DNA of 64,000 nt, taken from contig CAZNLR010000001.1 of NCBI GenBank assembly GCA_964574215.1, positions 124,001 through 188,000 of the forward strand. The letters run 5' to 3'. This document shows positions 8,152 through 16,580 of this stretch, piece after piece; the stretch's first letter is position 1, and every line of letters starts with the position of its first letter. A program made the position numbers and the translations under genes. A model generated the notes under the pieces. The model was not told where the DNA came from. It did no database searches and saw only the letters and a program-made list of their open reading frames with translations. Source of the stretch: GCA-2725625 sp964574215 (GTDB lineage: Bacteria > Pseudomonadota > Alphaproteobacteria > Rhodospirillales > UBA2165).

Positions 8152-9030
8152 CTAGGGGGATTTTACTTCCAGCCTGGCAAGATACGTAACCGACCCGACG
8201 ACCACCAGAGCACCCACCCACACCCAGAGATCGGGAATTTCGGAAAAGGCGACATAGCCGACGATGGAGGCGAATATCAGCCGCATAAAGGTCAACGGAG
8301 ATACGACTGTCACGTCTCCAACTTTATAGGCGCTCGTTATGCAATAGTAACCGAACGTCGCCACGGCGCCCAAAAGGATTAATCCGGCAAATTGCTCCAA
8401 TGTTGGCGTAACCCAAAAGAACAGGGCTGGAATCAGTGAAAGGGGTACGGTCAGGGCTGAGGAATAGGCGATGACGACGGCGACCGGTTCCTCGCGGCTA
8501 TGAACCTTACCCATTAACTGAAAACAAGACCACAATACCGCCGCCATTAACACGGCGGCGGCGCCCATCGAGACGTCCACATAGCCGGGGCGAATGATAA
8601 TCAAGGCGCCCAATCCGCCGACCGCCACCGCAACCCATCTACCCAGTCTGCTCGGCTCTTTAAATATTATGATCGCCAGGACCGATGCGACGATGGGCTC
8701 GATCAGCATGATCGCTGCCGCCGACGCCAGGGGAATTACCGTCACGCCGAAGTACCAGAGACAGGAAGATACCGTCTGAAACGATCCCCGCCAGAAAATT
8801 AACCCGGGTCGTTTAGGCCGGCTTAGGGAACGGCGCATGCGCCAGATAAAAGGAACAAGAACGATAAGGCCGAACAGGTTGCGGAAGAATATCAGCTCGA
8901 AGACGTGAATATCCTGACCGAGGTTCCTGATCAGGGCGTACATGGTGGCGAAGACGGCGCCGGCCAAGGTCATCCACAGCATGCCGCGTAAATTGTCGGT
9001 TTTGACCAATACGTTGGGGCCGGCGGTCAT
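8152..9030 (-). CDS. EamA/DMT-family transporter
   Basis: This 292-residue protein has about ten transmembrane helices in two EamA repeats and belongs to the drug/metabolite transporter superfamily, usually exporters of amino acids or metabolites. The frame remains open far upstream. ATG 9030 is chosen because it overlaps the stop of the preceding gene by 4 nt, and the EamA domain begins directly after it (LRGMLWMTLAGAVFATMYAL). It is a paralog of the gene at 9027-9932. Substrate unknown. Confidence 0.88.
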   Translation of the reverse strand: MTAGPNVLVKTDNLRGMLWMTLAGAVFATMYALIRNLGQDIHVFELIFFRNLFGLIVLVPFIWRMRRSLSRPKRPGLIFWRGSFQTVSSCLWYFGVTVIPLASAAAIMLIEPIVASVLAIIIFKEPSRLGRWVAVAVGGLGALIIIRPGYVDVSMGAAAVLMAAVLWSCFQLMGKVHSREEPVAVVIAYSSALTVPLSLIPALFFWVTPTLEQFAGLILLGAVATFGYYCITSAYKVGDVTVVSPLTFMRLIFASIVGYVAFSEIPDLWVWVGALVVVGSVTYLARLEVKSP

Positions 9031-9932
9031 GGACTCGTCCGCTGTTTTTGGTGGTAGGCCTCGCGCCGGGTGGCGTAAAGGGTGCTGGCGAATATGACTA
9101 GGGCGCCGATCCAGGTCCAAATGTCCGGAGTCTGGGCGAAAAAGATATAACCGATTACGGATACAAAAGGCAGGCGGAGAAACAGCACCGGTGACACCAG
9201 CGACGCTTCCGCCAAAACAAAGGCCTTCGACAAAGACCATTGCGCGGCAAAAGAAACCAGTCCCAACCCGATCAACCAAAGCAGTTGGTCGAACGTGGGG
9301 GTTACCCAATGATAAGCGGCCAGTGGGATGGCGAACGGCACCTGCATTATATAGCCGTAAAAGACAATTAGCGCTGTGGTATCGGTGCGGGACAACTTTC
9401 TGACCAAGGTATCGCTGACGGCGAAGCTGGCCGCCGCAATTAGCGCCACAATCATACCCAGATTAATCTCTACAAAGCCGGGCCGCAGGATAATCAAAGC
9501 ACCGGCGAAGCCGACGCCGGTAGCGATCCATCGGTGCGAGCCGACCCTTTCGCTCAGCAGGATGACGGCAAAAATGATGGTGAACAACGGCAGCGTAAAT
9601 TGCAGGGCCAGGGCGTCGGCCAAGGGGATCAGGGTTACGGAAAAAAACGACAGGGAAATTCCGGCGTAACCGGCGACATTCCGTAATATGTTTGTTTTTA
9701 ACTGCAGGGTTTTTAGATTTGAGAAGCCCACCCGCCAGATTAGAGGCAGCATGATCAGCATGCCGATTAACTGACGCCAAAAGGTTTGTTCAAAGGCGTG
9801 AATGTGTTCGGATAGATGCCGGACTATCCCGACCGAAACGGAGAAAAAGAAAGCGGCGACCACCATCCATAAAACGCCCTGGAGGGGCGCCTGGGATTGG
9901 TAGCCGTCCGGCGCATCGGCGCGACCCGTCAT
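9027..9932 (-). CDS. EamA/DMT-family transporter
   Basis: This 301-residue inner-membrane transporter has two EamA repeats and about ten helices, including the usual GFAGALIILRPG motif ending the first repeat. It is the upstream member of a translationally coupled pair: its stop overlaps the ATG of the paralog at 8152-9030. The two proteins could work as a heterodimer, as known for some DMT pairs, but each also has a full complement of helices. Substrate unknown. Confidence 0.9.
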   Translation of the reverse strand: MTGRADAPDGYQSQAPLQGVLWMVVAAFFFSVSVGIVRHLSEHIHAFEQTFWRQLIGMLIMLPLIWRVGFSNLKTLQLKTNILRNVAGYAGISLSFFSVTLIPLADALALQFTLPLFTIIFAVILLSERVGSHRWIATGVGFAGALIILRPGFVEINLGMIVALIAAASFAVSDTLVRKLSRTDTTALIVFYGYIMQVPFAIPLAAYHWVTPTFDQLLWLIGLGLVSFAAQWSLSKAFVLAEASLVSPVLFLRLPFVSVIGYIFFAQTPDIWTWIGALVIFASTLYATRREAYHQKQRTSP

Positions 9933-10010
9933 CTATCGATTGCCCCCCAATTCGGCGAGTGCTTAATAAAGGTAATTAGAACTCTAACTTTGATTTTCGG
10001 CAAGCACCAT

Positions 10011-11909
10011 TTACCGGCACCACTTTTTCCAAAGTTCGCGGTAGGCGTTCTCGACGGAAAGGGCGTAGGCGGAGTTGTCACAGAGCGGCGAGTCGATCAA
10101 TTTTTGCCTTAATTCCCGGCGCATATGCCGGAGCATGTATTCGTCATGGGCCAGGTTTCGGGCAATTTTCAGATAATGGCCGAAGTTCGTCGCCAATAAG
10201 TCGGGGAGTCCGATCTGCGTCAGCAAGGTGCCGCCGACCCGGTCGACGAAATGCCGCCCTTCCAATGCGACAACCGGGACGCCCATGGCCAGAGCTTCAA
10301 ACGTGGTTGTTGCCCCATTGAAGGGGAAGGGGTCGAGCGCAATATCGATTTGCCGATAAAGAGACAAGTGATCTGTGCGGCTGTCGTCGCCGGTACCGAG
10401 GATCAGCCTGTCCGGTAAAATACCGAAATGAATGAATTTTTCTTGCCAGGCGGATTTCAATTCCCGGTCACTGAAGTAATTGCGGTTTTTGAGATAGAGC
10501 CGCGAGTCCGGTACGGCCGCCAATATGTCCGACCACAAAGCGATAACCTGATCAGTTATTTTCTCCGGCTTGTTGAAACAGCCAAAGGTAACAAATCCGT
10601 TGTCGATGGAAGGCGGCGCTCCCGGGTCGGGAAAATCTTCGGGCGGCTGATACTGATAGAAAACCGGCAGTCGGTGAAGTTCCTCGGTAAATTGCTCTTC
10701 CGTGTTCGAGGGATGCAGCAATTCATCGGTCAGCCAGTAGTCCATTTCATCCAGACCGCTGGTGGCGCAATCGTGGTAGCTGATTTGTAGGGGTGCGGCC
10801 CGGTAGGTCGTCACCAAGGGCCGGTTGAGATTGAACCGTCCGGCCAGACAAACCAGGATATCGATCTCGTCGATTTCGATTTTTCTGGCCACGGCCTCAT
10901 CACTCATCCCCAATGTCGAGGTCCAACTATCGGCCAGACGTAGAAAATCGGTGGTTATGTCGTCCGGTTTTTCGATTTCGGCATAAAGGTGAACTTCAAA
11001 TTTCTGACGGTCGTGATTTGACAGCAGGGGCAGAATATTGAAACCCACCGGATGGGCGTGAAAATCAGACGACAGATACCCGACCCGTAGTTTTCTCCCG
11101 GGATCGGAGTTCCGTCCTTCGAATGTTTTACCTTCGACGCCCTCTATTTTGTGTCCATGCCCAAATTCCCGATGATACCGGAATAGGGTTTCGGCATCAT
11201 GGCCCGGTTGGTTCAGGATATTGATCAACAAATTTCGCTCCGCCAACCGGCACTCGGGATTCAGCTTTATTGCGCGTTTAAAGGAGCGGCCCGCGCCTTC
11301 AAGGTCGCCCACCCATTGGCGGGCAACGCCTAAATTATTCAGATATTCGGGCATGTCCGGCGCATTGTCGGGTAAACAATTGGCGGCACGGTCCAGGGTG
11401 CGGACCGCGTCGGCCAATCTGCCGCACTTGGACAGAGCCTGGCCTAGATTGCTCAAGGCCTGAGCACAATTGGGGTCCTGTTCCAGGGCATAGCGGGAAG
11501 ACGTAATGGCCTCTTCATAGTGCCCCCCCGCCAGTTGAGAGTTGCCCAAATTAACTAGTGCCGGAAACAGGCGAGGCTTGATCCGCAGGGCGTCACGGTA
11601 AGCGGCTACGGCTTCATCGGGCCGGTTTTCATCATGCAGGATATTGCCCAAATGAAAATAGGCGGCCGCGTCGTCGCCGTTCACACCGATTGCCTTGGCG
11701 ATCAAAATCGTCGCTTGTCCGTGGTTGCCGGTCTGGTAGGCGAGCAGGCCGAGTTGGCGAAGCGCTTCACCATCTTGAGGGTTTTTTTTCAAAATATCGC
11801 GGTAAATGGTTTCGGCACGCGCCAACCGGCCGGCTTCATGGTGCCTGACGGCAACCTTGAAATCCTGACGTTCGCTGCCTTCGTGTCTCGGCGGTTGACT
11901 TCGCGCCAT
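10011..11909 (-). CDS. TPR-repeat O-GlcNAc transferase (SPINDLY/OGT family, GT41)
   Basis: This 632-residue protein has N-terminal tetratricopeptide repeats (about residues 10-230) fused to a GT41 catalytic region. It would glycosylate Ser/Thr of proteins from a UDP-sugar. Catalytic-region landmarks are DFHAHPVG (the conserved His), FGCFNKPEKIT (the conserved Lys region of the sugar-nucleotide site) and DIALDPFPFNGATTTFEALAMGVPVV. No signal peptide is seen, so it should be cytoplasmic. It appears monocistronic. Bacterial SPINDLY-like proteins often lie near flagellin or surface-structure genes; none is visible here, so its target is unknown. Confidence 0.88.
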   Translation of the reverse strand: MARSQPPRHEGSERQDFKVAVRHHEAGRLARAETIYRDILKKNPQDGEALRQLGLLAYQTGNHGQATILIAKAIGVNGDDAAAYFHLGNILHDENRPDEAVAAYRDALRIKPRLFPALVNLGNSQLAGGHYEEAITSSRYALEQDPNCAQALSNLGQALSKCGRLADAVRTLDRAANCLPDNAPDMPEYLNNLGVARQWVGDLEGAGRSFKRAIKLNPECRLAERNLLINILNQPGHDAETLFRYHREFGHGHKIEGVEGKTFEGRNSDPGRKLRVGYLSSDFHAHPVGFNILPLLSNHDRQKFEVHLYAEIEKPDDITTDFLRLADSWTSTLGMSDEAVARKIEIDEIDILVCLAGRFNLNRPLVTTYRAAPLQISYHDCATSGLDEMDYWLTDELLHPSNTEEQFTEELHRLPVFYQYQPPEDFPDPGAPPSIDNGFVTFGCFNKPEKITDQVIALWSDILAAVPDSRLYLKNRNYFSDRELKSAWQEKFIHFGILPDRLILGTGDDSRTDHLSLYRQIDIALDPFPFNGATTTFEALAMGVPVVALEGRHFVDRVGGTLLTQIGLPDLLATNFGHYLKIARNLAHDEYMLRHMRRELRQKLIDSPLCDNSAYALSVENAYRELWKKWCR

Positions 11910-12162
11910 AGAAATATCGACCCGGTGCTGTCCCTGATGATTTCAAATAGGGGACCAGTTTGGCGCAGGAGAGTTAAGGACAGGTAAAAACGGTGAGTTT
12001 TCGAGTGCGGCCGATTGCCACAATTCGACGGCCTGCTTTTAAAAAATGGCACATTTCCGACAGTAATACATTGAAACACAAATTTACAACTTACCACATT
12101 GTCGACATATTCTCGTTACATTTGGGCGCTATTATGGGCATTAGTGGGCAAAGGATTTTGCC

Positions 12163-12381
12163 ATGAATTTTCGGTTTCTAAGAAAAAAAGAAAGTGAGAA
12201 TCTCATGTATAGAAGTTTTCAAGCGCATTATTACGGCAACCAAAGTTATCAGTATTATCTGGCCTCGAACCTGGTTCGGTCGCTCGGATACAACGACGCC
12301 ATTCGCGTGTGCCGCCACAATCACTGGGATGAAACGCTCAGCTACATTCGGCGTGGTGATTTTAATAAGACTTGCCACTAG
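12163..12381 (+). CDS. Small Tyr-rich hypothetical protein
   Basis: This 72-residue protein is not recognised. It is rich in Tyr, Asn and basic residues, with a core around YYLASNLVRSLGYNDAIRVC, no signal peptide and no membrane segment. Support for its being real comes from an AAAGGA motif about 10 nt before ATG 12163, a stop followed by a strong hairpin at 12413, and no competing gene on the other strand. An alternative start is ATG 12205, preceded by AAAGTGAG. A spurious reading frame remains possible. Confidence 0.5.
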   Translation: MNFRFLRKKESENLMYRSFQAHYYGNQSYQYYLASNLVRSLGYNDAIRVCRHNHWDETLSYIRRGDFNKTCH

Positions 12382-12412
12382 TTCCGTCTTCTAGCGTTCT
12401 CTTTTTCATTTA

Positions 12413-12437
12413 GGGAGCCGCATTCTGGCCGGCTCCC
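12413..12437 (+). terminator. GC-rich hairpin, probable terminator
   Basis: A perfect GGGAGCCG/CGGCTCCC stem (12413-12420 with 12430-12437) around a 9-nt loop lies 30 nt past the stop of the small gene ending at 12381. It is followed only by GCTTTCG rather than a proper T-run, so termination would be weak or the hairpin may stabilise the transcript. Confidence 0.5.
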
Positions 12438-12498
12438 GCTTTCGATCCTTCAGCCTTTTTGGCCTTTCAATCCCGTAGGTAAAGCGATACCACCATAG

Positions 12499-12521
12499 AC
12501 CGGCGTCCCGCCGGTTATTTT
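12499..12521 (+). terminator. Terminator-like hairpin upstream of an EamA gene
   Basis: ACCGGCG (12499-12505) pairs with CGCCGGT (12509-12515) across a 3-nt loop and is followed by TATTTTT. It has the form of an intrinsic terminator. It ends one or two bases before the first possible start codon of the next gene, so it may instead be a 5' leader structure. Confidence 0.5.
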
Positions 12522-12522
12522 T

Positions 12523-13449
12523 ATGGTGCACAAAGCTATGGCCGATCAGGCGATTTCCACTACCCAATCACACAAAAACGTATCCATGGTCCTGGCCGTT
12601 TTCCTGGGGTTGACTGCCGCCCTGATCTGGGGTGCCTGGCCGGTCATTTCCAAGCTCTCCATTAATCACACTCTGTCCGCTTACGATCTCACGTTGTTTC
12701 GGGTCGGCATTGCCGGTGTAATCCTGTTGCCGATTATACTCAAAAACGGGACCGGGGGATTGGGGCTGCCGAGGGCTTTTTTACTGTCCTGCGGCGCCGG
12801 CGCACCTTACATGCTGTTTGCCGCAGGCGGATTGAATTACAGCACCGCCGGTCATTTCGGTGTAGTTGCGCCCAGTTGTATGCTGATGACGTCGACCATC
12901 GGCGCCTGGTTCTTGTTTGGCGACCGTCCCAGTTCTTTCCGCCTGATAGGCCTGGCGGCGATATTTGCCGGAGTCACCCTGATCGGATGGAAAGCCTTTG
13001 CCGTCCTTGAGGAAGGGCAGTGGATCGGCGATTTGATGTTTGCCGCCGCCGGCGTTCTTTGGGCCGGATATACATTGGGGACGCGCGCTTGGTCCGTGTC
13101 GCCGCTGCAAGCAACTTCATTGGTGCCCACGATGTCGATGGTATTCTACGTGCCGTACTATTTTTTGTTCGTCGAGACCGACATGTGGGAGACTCCGCCA
13201 TTGGAGTTGGCCCTGCATGCCGGTTTCCAAGGAATATTGAACGCTATTCTGGCCTTGGTCTTTTATACTAAGGTGGTTTCCATCCTGGGCGCTGCCCGTG
13301 GTGCCGTGTTTGCAACCACGGTACCTGGCATAGCCGTCATCCTCGCCTTTCCGGTTTTGGGTGAGGTGCCGACGATTATGGAATTAACCGGGGTCGCCGC
13401 CGTCTCGGCTGGGATGGTTCTGGCGATAGGACTGATTAAAAGTAAATAG
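12523..13449 (+). CDS. EamA/DMT-family transporter
   Basis: This 308-residue membrane protein has two EamA repeats (first helix after residue 20, LAVFLGLTAALIWGAWPVI) and about ten helices. The FAGVTLIGWKAF stretch marks the end of the first repeat. The start is uncertain: ATG 12523 directly follows a hairpin, and ATG 12538 is an alternative with little more signal. It precedes a small secreted protein by 11 nt, suggesting co-transcription. Export substrate unknown. Confidence 0.85.
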   Translation: MVHKAMADQAISTTQSHKNVSMVLAVFLGLTAALIWGAWPVISKLSINHTLSAYDLTLFRVGIAGVILLPIILKNGTGGLGLPRAFLLSCGAGAPYMLFAAGGLNYSTAGHFGVVAPSCMLMTSTIGAWFLFGDRPSSFRLIGLAAIFAGVTLIGWKAFAVLEEGQWIGDLMFAAAGVLWAGYTLGTRAWSVSPLQATSLVPTMSMVFYVPYYFLFVETDMWETPPLELALHAGFQGILNAILALVFYTKVVSILGAARGAVFATTVPGIAVILAFPVLGEVPTIMELTGVAAVSAGMVLAIGLIKSK

Positions 13450-13460
13450 TTGGGAAAGCA

Positions 13461-13970
13461 ATGATAGTGAAAAATTGTTTTTTCGTCCTGGTGATCTCAG
13501 GCATGTTTTACGCTTGGAATTCTGCGTATGCAGAAGCACTTCCCCAGCCCTTCGGTATAATATTCGGCCAGGATTACGATGTGTCTGAGCACAAAACAGT
13601 CCGGCGCCGGGAAAATGTCCGGACGGTCGATCTCAAAACCGCCGACCGGCCGGATGACACCAAAGATTTACGCGCCGATATCTGTGACCGCTACGGCTTG
13701 CAGATCGTTACGTGGCGAAGTCATATTCGTGGGCTTGGTGCCGCCAAAGAAAGGCATTTGGAGTTGGCGGCTGAAATATCTGAAAAATTCGGCGTTCCCA
13801 GGTCCGGTCCGGCGCTCAAAAAAGCAAAATTGGTCTGGCAAAAAGGCGCTGTTACGGCTGTCTTGAAGATCAGGCGGGAAAACAGCGTTTATCAGAACCA
13901 ACTCCGCTATTTCGGCCCCAAGAACGAACCCTGCCTTGCCCGGCTGATGAGACGGTTGCAGCCCAACTAA
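13461..13970 (+). CDS. Hypothetical secreted protein
   Basis: This 169-residue protein has a Sec-type signal peptide (basic start, hydrophobic core, probable cleavage after AYA near residue 24). The mature part is basic, with two cysteines at about residues 73 and 157 that could form a periplasmic disulfide. I do not recognise a family. It begins 11 nt after the EamA transporter stop with a GGGAAAG ribosome-binding site, so the two are probably co-transcribed. No function can be assigned. Confidence 0.65.
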   Translation: MIVKNCFFVLVISGMFYAWNSAYAEALPQPFGIIFGQDYDVSEHKTVRRRENVRTVDLKTADRPDDTKDLRADICDRYGLQIVTWRSHIRGLGAAKERHLELAAEISEKFGVPRSGPALKKAKLVWQKGAVTAVLKIRRENSVYQNQLRYFGPKNEPCLARLMRRLQPN

Positions 13971-13990
13971 ATTTTTAGGAATCGGCGACC

Positions 13991-15514
13991 CTAGTCCTTC
14001 AATTGCTTTTTATCGATTTTGCCGACCGGTGTTTTGGGCAGAGTGTCCAAAAATTCGACAACGGCCGGCACCTTGTACTTGACCAGGTTTTCACCGCAAT
14101 AGTCGAGGACCTCTTGCTCTTCCAAAGTTTCGCCGTCCCTGGCTACCACATATGCCTTGATGACTTCACCCCGGTAATCGTCGGGAACACCGACGGCGGC
14201 GGCTTCGAGAATTTTCGGATGGGCGATCAGGACCTCGTCGATCTCCCGGGGGAACACGTTAAAGCCCGACACCAGCGCCATGTCTTTGGACCGGTCGACA
14301 ATAAAAACAAAGTTGTCTTCATCCTTGTAGGCTATATCGCCAGTGTAGAGCCAGCCATCCCTGAAGGCGGCGTCGGTGGCTTCCTTGTTGTTTAAATAGC
14401 CCTTGGTGATGTGTGGCCCTTTGACGCGAATTTCACCACTTTCACCCGTGGGCATTTCCTTTGTTCCGGTTTCGACATCGACGATCTGGAACTCTACGCC
14501 TTCAAGGGGCTGGCCGGCGGATAAATCCTTACCTGGCTTCCGGAAAGAATTGCTGCAATGGGGCGCACCTTCGGTCATGCCGTATCCTTCAAGAGCCGGC
14601 ACGCCGGTCCGGCTTTCCCATTCCTCGCGGGTTTTTACGGCCAACGGCGCGCCGCCGCCGGCACAATATTTGACGTTGGAGAAATCAATGTTGTCGAATT
14701 CAGGATGTTTCATCAGTGCTGAGTAGGCCGTCGCGACACCGATGATGAAGACTGTGATGGGATGCTTTTTAAAGGCGGCAAAGACTTCATCGGGATGGAA
14801 CCGCGGCAAAAACATAACGGTAACCCGCCGGTATACGCTTTGATATATGCTGTGATAATGGCCCACGATGTGGAATAAGGGCGGCACGCTCAGTACGATT
14901 TCGCTTTCGGGCTCATAAGGCCAGGTTTGGTTTGAAATCTTCATGGCGGCAATGATTTCCGCGTGGGTATGGGGCACACCCTTTGAGATGCCGGTGGTGC
15001 CGCCCGTAAACAAAATTAGTGCCGGATCTTCGGCTTCCGGCAGTTCAGTCGGAAAATCACTGGGCAAATCGCTGGGCAAATCGCCGGCTGAATTATCCAG
15101 CCAGTCATCCAGTCCCTGGGAGATATCAATCAGTCCAATATTTTTTTCCGCCGCCAGCGATGCGCCGACGTCGATCGCACTGTTGTCACAAAATATATAT
15201 TTTGGCTCTGAGATATCCAGCAAGGGTTCGACTTCCCTGGCTGTATAAAGAGGATTGATCATAACAACCTGTCCGCCGGCGGTTAGTATGCCGAAAACCA
15301 ATTGGGGAACATCCGACGAAGTCGCCGCGGCAATTGCCACCCGATCACCTTTTTTGACTCCAATGCTGGCCAGTTTGCCGGCGATCCCGGCAACATTTTT
15401 GCCATATTCTAGATAGGTGAGTTCCTTGTCCTCGAAGATTAGTGCCGTTGCATCGCCTGCGTTATCTACGGCATATACAAGAGCATCGACGATGGTTGCA
15501 AATTCTTCGGCCAT
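13991..15514 (-). CDS. AMP-dependent acyl-CoA ligase (fatty-acyl-CoA synthetase-like)
   Basis: This 507-residue ANL-superfamily enzyme activates a carboxylic acid with ATP and CoA. Visible motifs are the P-loop LFTGGTTGISKGV (about residue 170), EGYGMTEG, the adenylate-binding GWLYTGDIAYKDE with RSKDM after it, and a C-terminal PKTPVGKIDKKQL carrying the catalytic Lys. The length fits medium/long-chain or aromatic acyl-CoA ligases; substrate class cannot be decided. A 12-bp in-frame tandem repeat (15048-15083) encodes a short Pro-Ser-Asp linker just before the P-loop. The gene is divergent from the EamA transporter at 15589. Confidence 0.9.
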   Translation of the reverse strand: MAEEFATIVDALVYAVDNAGDATALIFEDKELTYLEYGKNVAGIAGKLASIGVKKGDRVAIAAATSSDVPQLVFGILTAGGQVVMINPLYTAREVEPLLDISEPKYIFCDNSAIDVGASLAAEKNIGLIDISQGLDDWLDNSAGDLPSDLPSDFPTELPEAEDPALILFTGGTTGISKGVPHTHAEIIAAMKISNQTWPYEPESEIVLSVPPLFHIVGHYHSIYQSVYRRVTVMFLPRFHPDEVFAAFKKHPITVFIIGVATAYSALMKHPEFDNIDFSNVKYCAGGGAPLAVKTREEWESRTGVPALEGYGMTEGAPHCSNSFRKPGKDLSAGQPLEGVEFQIVDVETGTKEMPTGESGEIRVKGPHITKGYLNNKEATDAAFRDGWLYTGDIAYKDEDNFVFIVDRSKDMALVSGFNVFPREIDEVLIAHPKILEAAAVGVPDDYRGEVIKAYVVARDGETLEEQEVLDYCGENLVKYKVPAVVEFLDTLPKTPVGKIDKKQLKD

Positions 15515-15588
15515 TGTTCCCCCAGAATTTAAAATATAAGTTCCGAGGAAACTTAACAGTTAGAACCGGGTTGAAAAGACCCATTGGT

Positions 15589-16494
15589 ATGAAAATGGAT
15601 CAGCGGCAAAAGAATAATCTTTGGGGCGCCTTATTTATGGTGATTTCCATGATGGGTATGGCCGGCACCGACGCCTGTGTGAAATGGGTAATGGAGACCG
15701 GCTATTCGACATTTCAGGTTGTCGCTGTCCGCGGCTGGATCATTGTCGCCATGATGATGGTCTGGATCCTGGCAACGGGAAAATCCGGCGAAATCAAAAC
15801 CAACAGGATGCGGGATCATTTAATTCGTCTGGTTCTCAGTTTTGCCGGCCCGGTGTTCATGTTTGTGGCGCTGGCCAAAATGCCGGTCGCCGATGTGGTG
15901 GTGATCATTTTCGGCTCCACCTTTATGACCACCGCTCTATCCGTGCCGATATTCAAGGAGAAAGTCGGTATTCACCGATGGTCGGCGGTGGTGGCGGGAT
16001 TTATCGGCGTCGTCGTGGCGCTCCGGCCCGGAACCGAACTGTTTCAGCCCGCCGCCATCTACGCCGTCTTGGCCGGCGCCGGTTTTTCCTGCCTGAATCT
16101 GACCACGCGCTGGCTCAGGGATACCGAATCGACTCTGCAAATTACGTTTATCACCATGGTCGGCTTTTCCGTGTTCGCCAGCGTTACCTTGCCGTTTGTC
16201 TGGAAGCCCATTCCGGTCGAGCAGTATTGGATATTCGCCTTGATGGCGGTCTTTACGCTGATCGGCTACGTATTTCTGACCCAGGCCTTCCATACCGGTG
16301 ATGTCAGTATCGTCGCGCCCTATGAGTATTCCGTGCTGGTATGGGCCGTGATGACTGGCTACGCAATTTGGGGGGACGTGCCGGACGTATTTATCTGGAC
16401 CGGGGCGGCAATCATTGTGATCAGTGGACTTTATCTTATCCATCGTGAAGCCCGGCATGGCGGGCCAACGGCGGCGGAACCCCCTGCGGGTTGA
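15589..16494 (+). CDS. EamA/DMT-family transporter
   Basis: This 301-residue DMT exporter has two EamA repeats and about ten helices (NLWGALFMVISMMGMAGTDA begins helix 1). The frame is open upstream into the divergent ligase gene. ATG 15589 is chosen because the helix-1 region starts soon after; ATG 15595 is two codons on. The indolepyruvate oxidoreductase gene begins 86 nt downstream in the same direction, so the two may share a transcript. Substrate unknown. Confidence 0.86.
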   Translation: MKMDQRQKNNLWGALFMVISMMGMAGTDACVKWVMETGYSTFQVVAVRGWIIVAMMMVWILATGKSGEIKTNRMRDHLIRLVLSFAGPVFMFVALAKMPVADVVVIIFGSTFMTTALSVPIFKEKVGIHRWSAVVAGFIGVVVALRPGTELFQPAAIYAVLAGAGFSCLNLTTRWLRDTESTLQITFITMVGFSVFASVTLPFVWKPIPVEQYWIFALMAVFTLIGYVFLTQAFHTGDVSIVAPYEYSVLVWAVMTGYAIWGDVPDVFIWTGAAIIVISGLYLIHREARHGGPTAAEPPAG

Positions 16495-16580
16495 GGATTC
16501 GGTCCATTTGCCTTTGGCCACTTTTGCCGCTTTAATGCGGCCCATATTAAAACAAGCGAAAAAATCGAATAGGCGAAACA

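Noticed and set aside
15048..15083. Three tandem 12-bp units inside the acyl-CoA ligase gene
   Set aside because: They keep the frame and encode a short Pro-Ser-Asp linker; this looks like ordinary slippage in a loop, not a functional repeat array.
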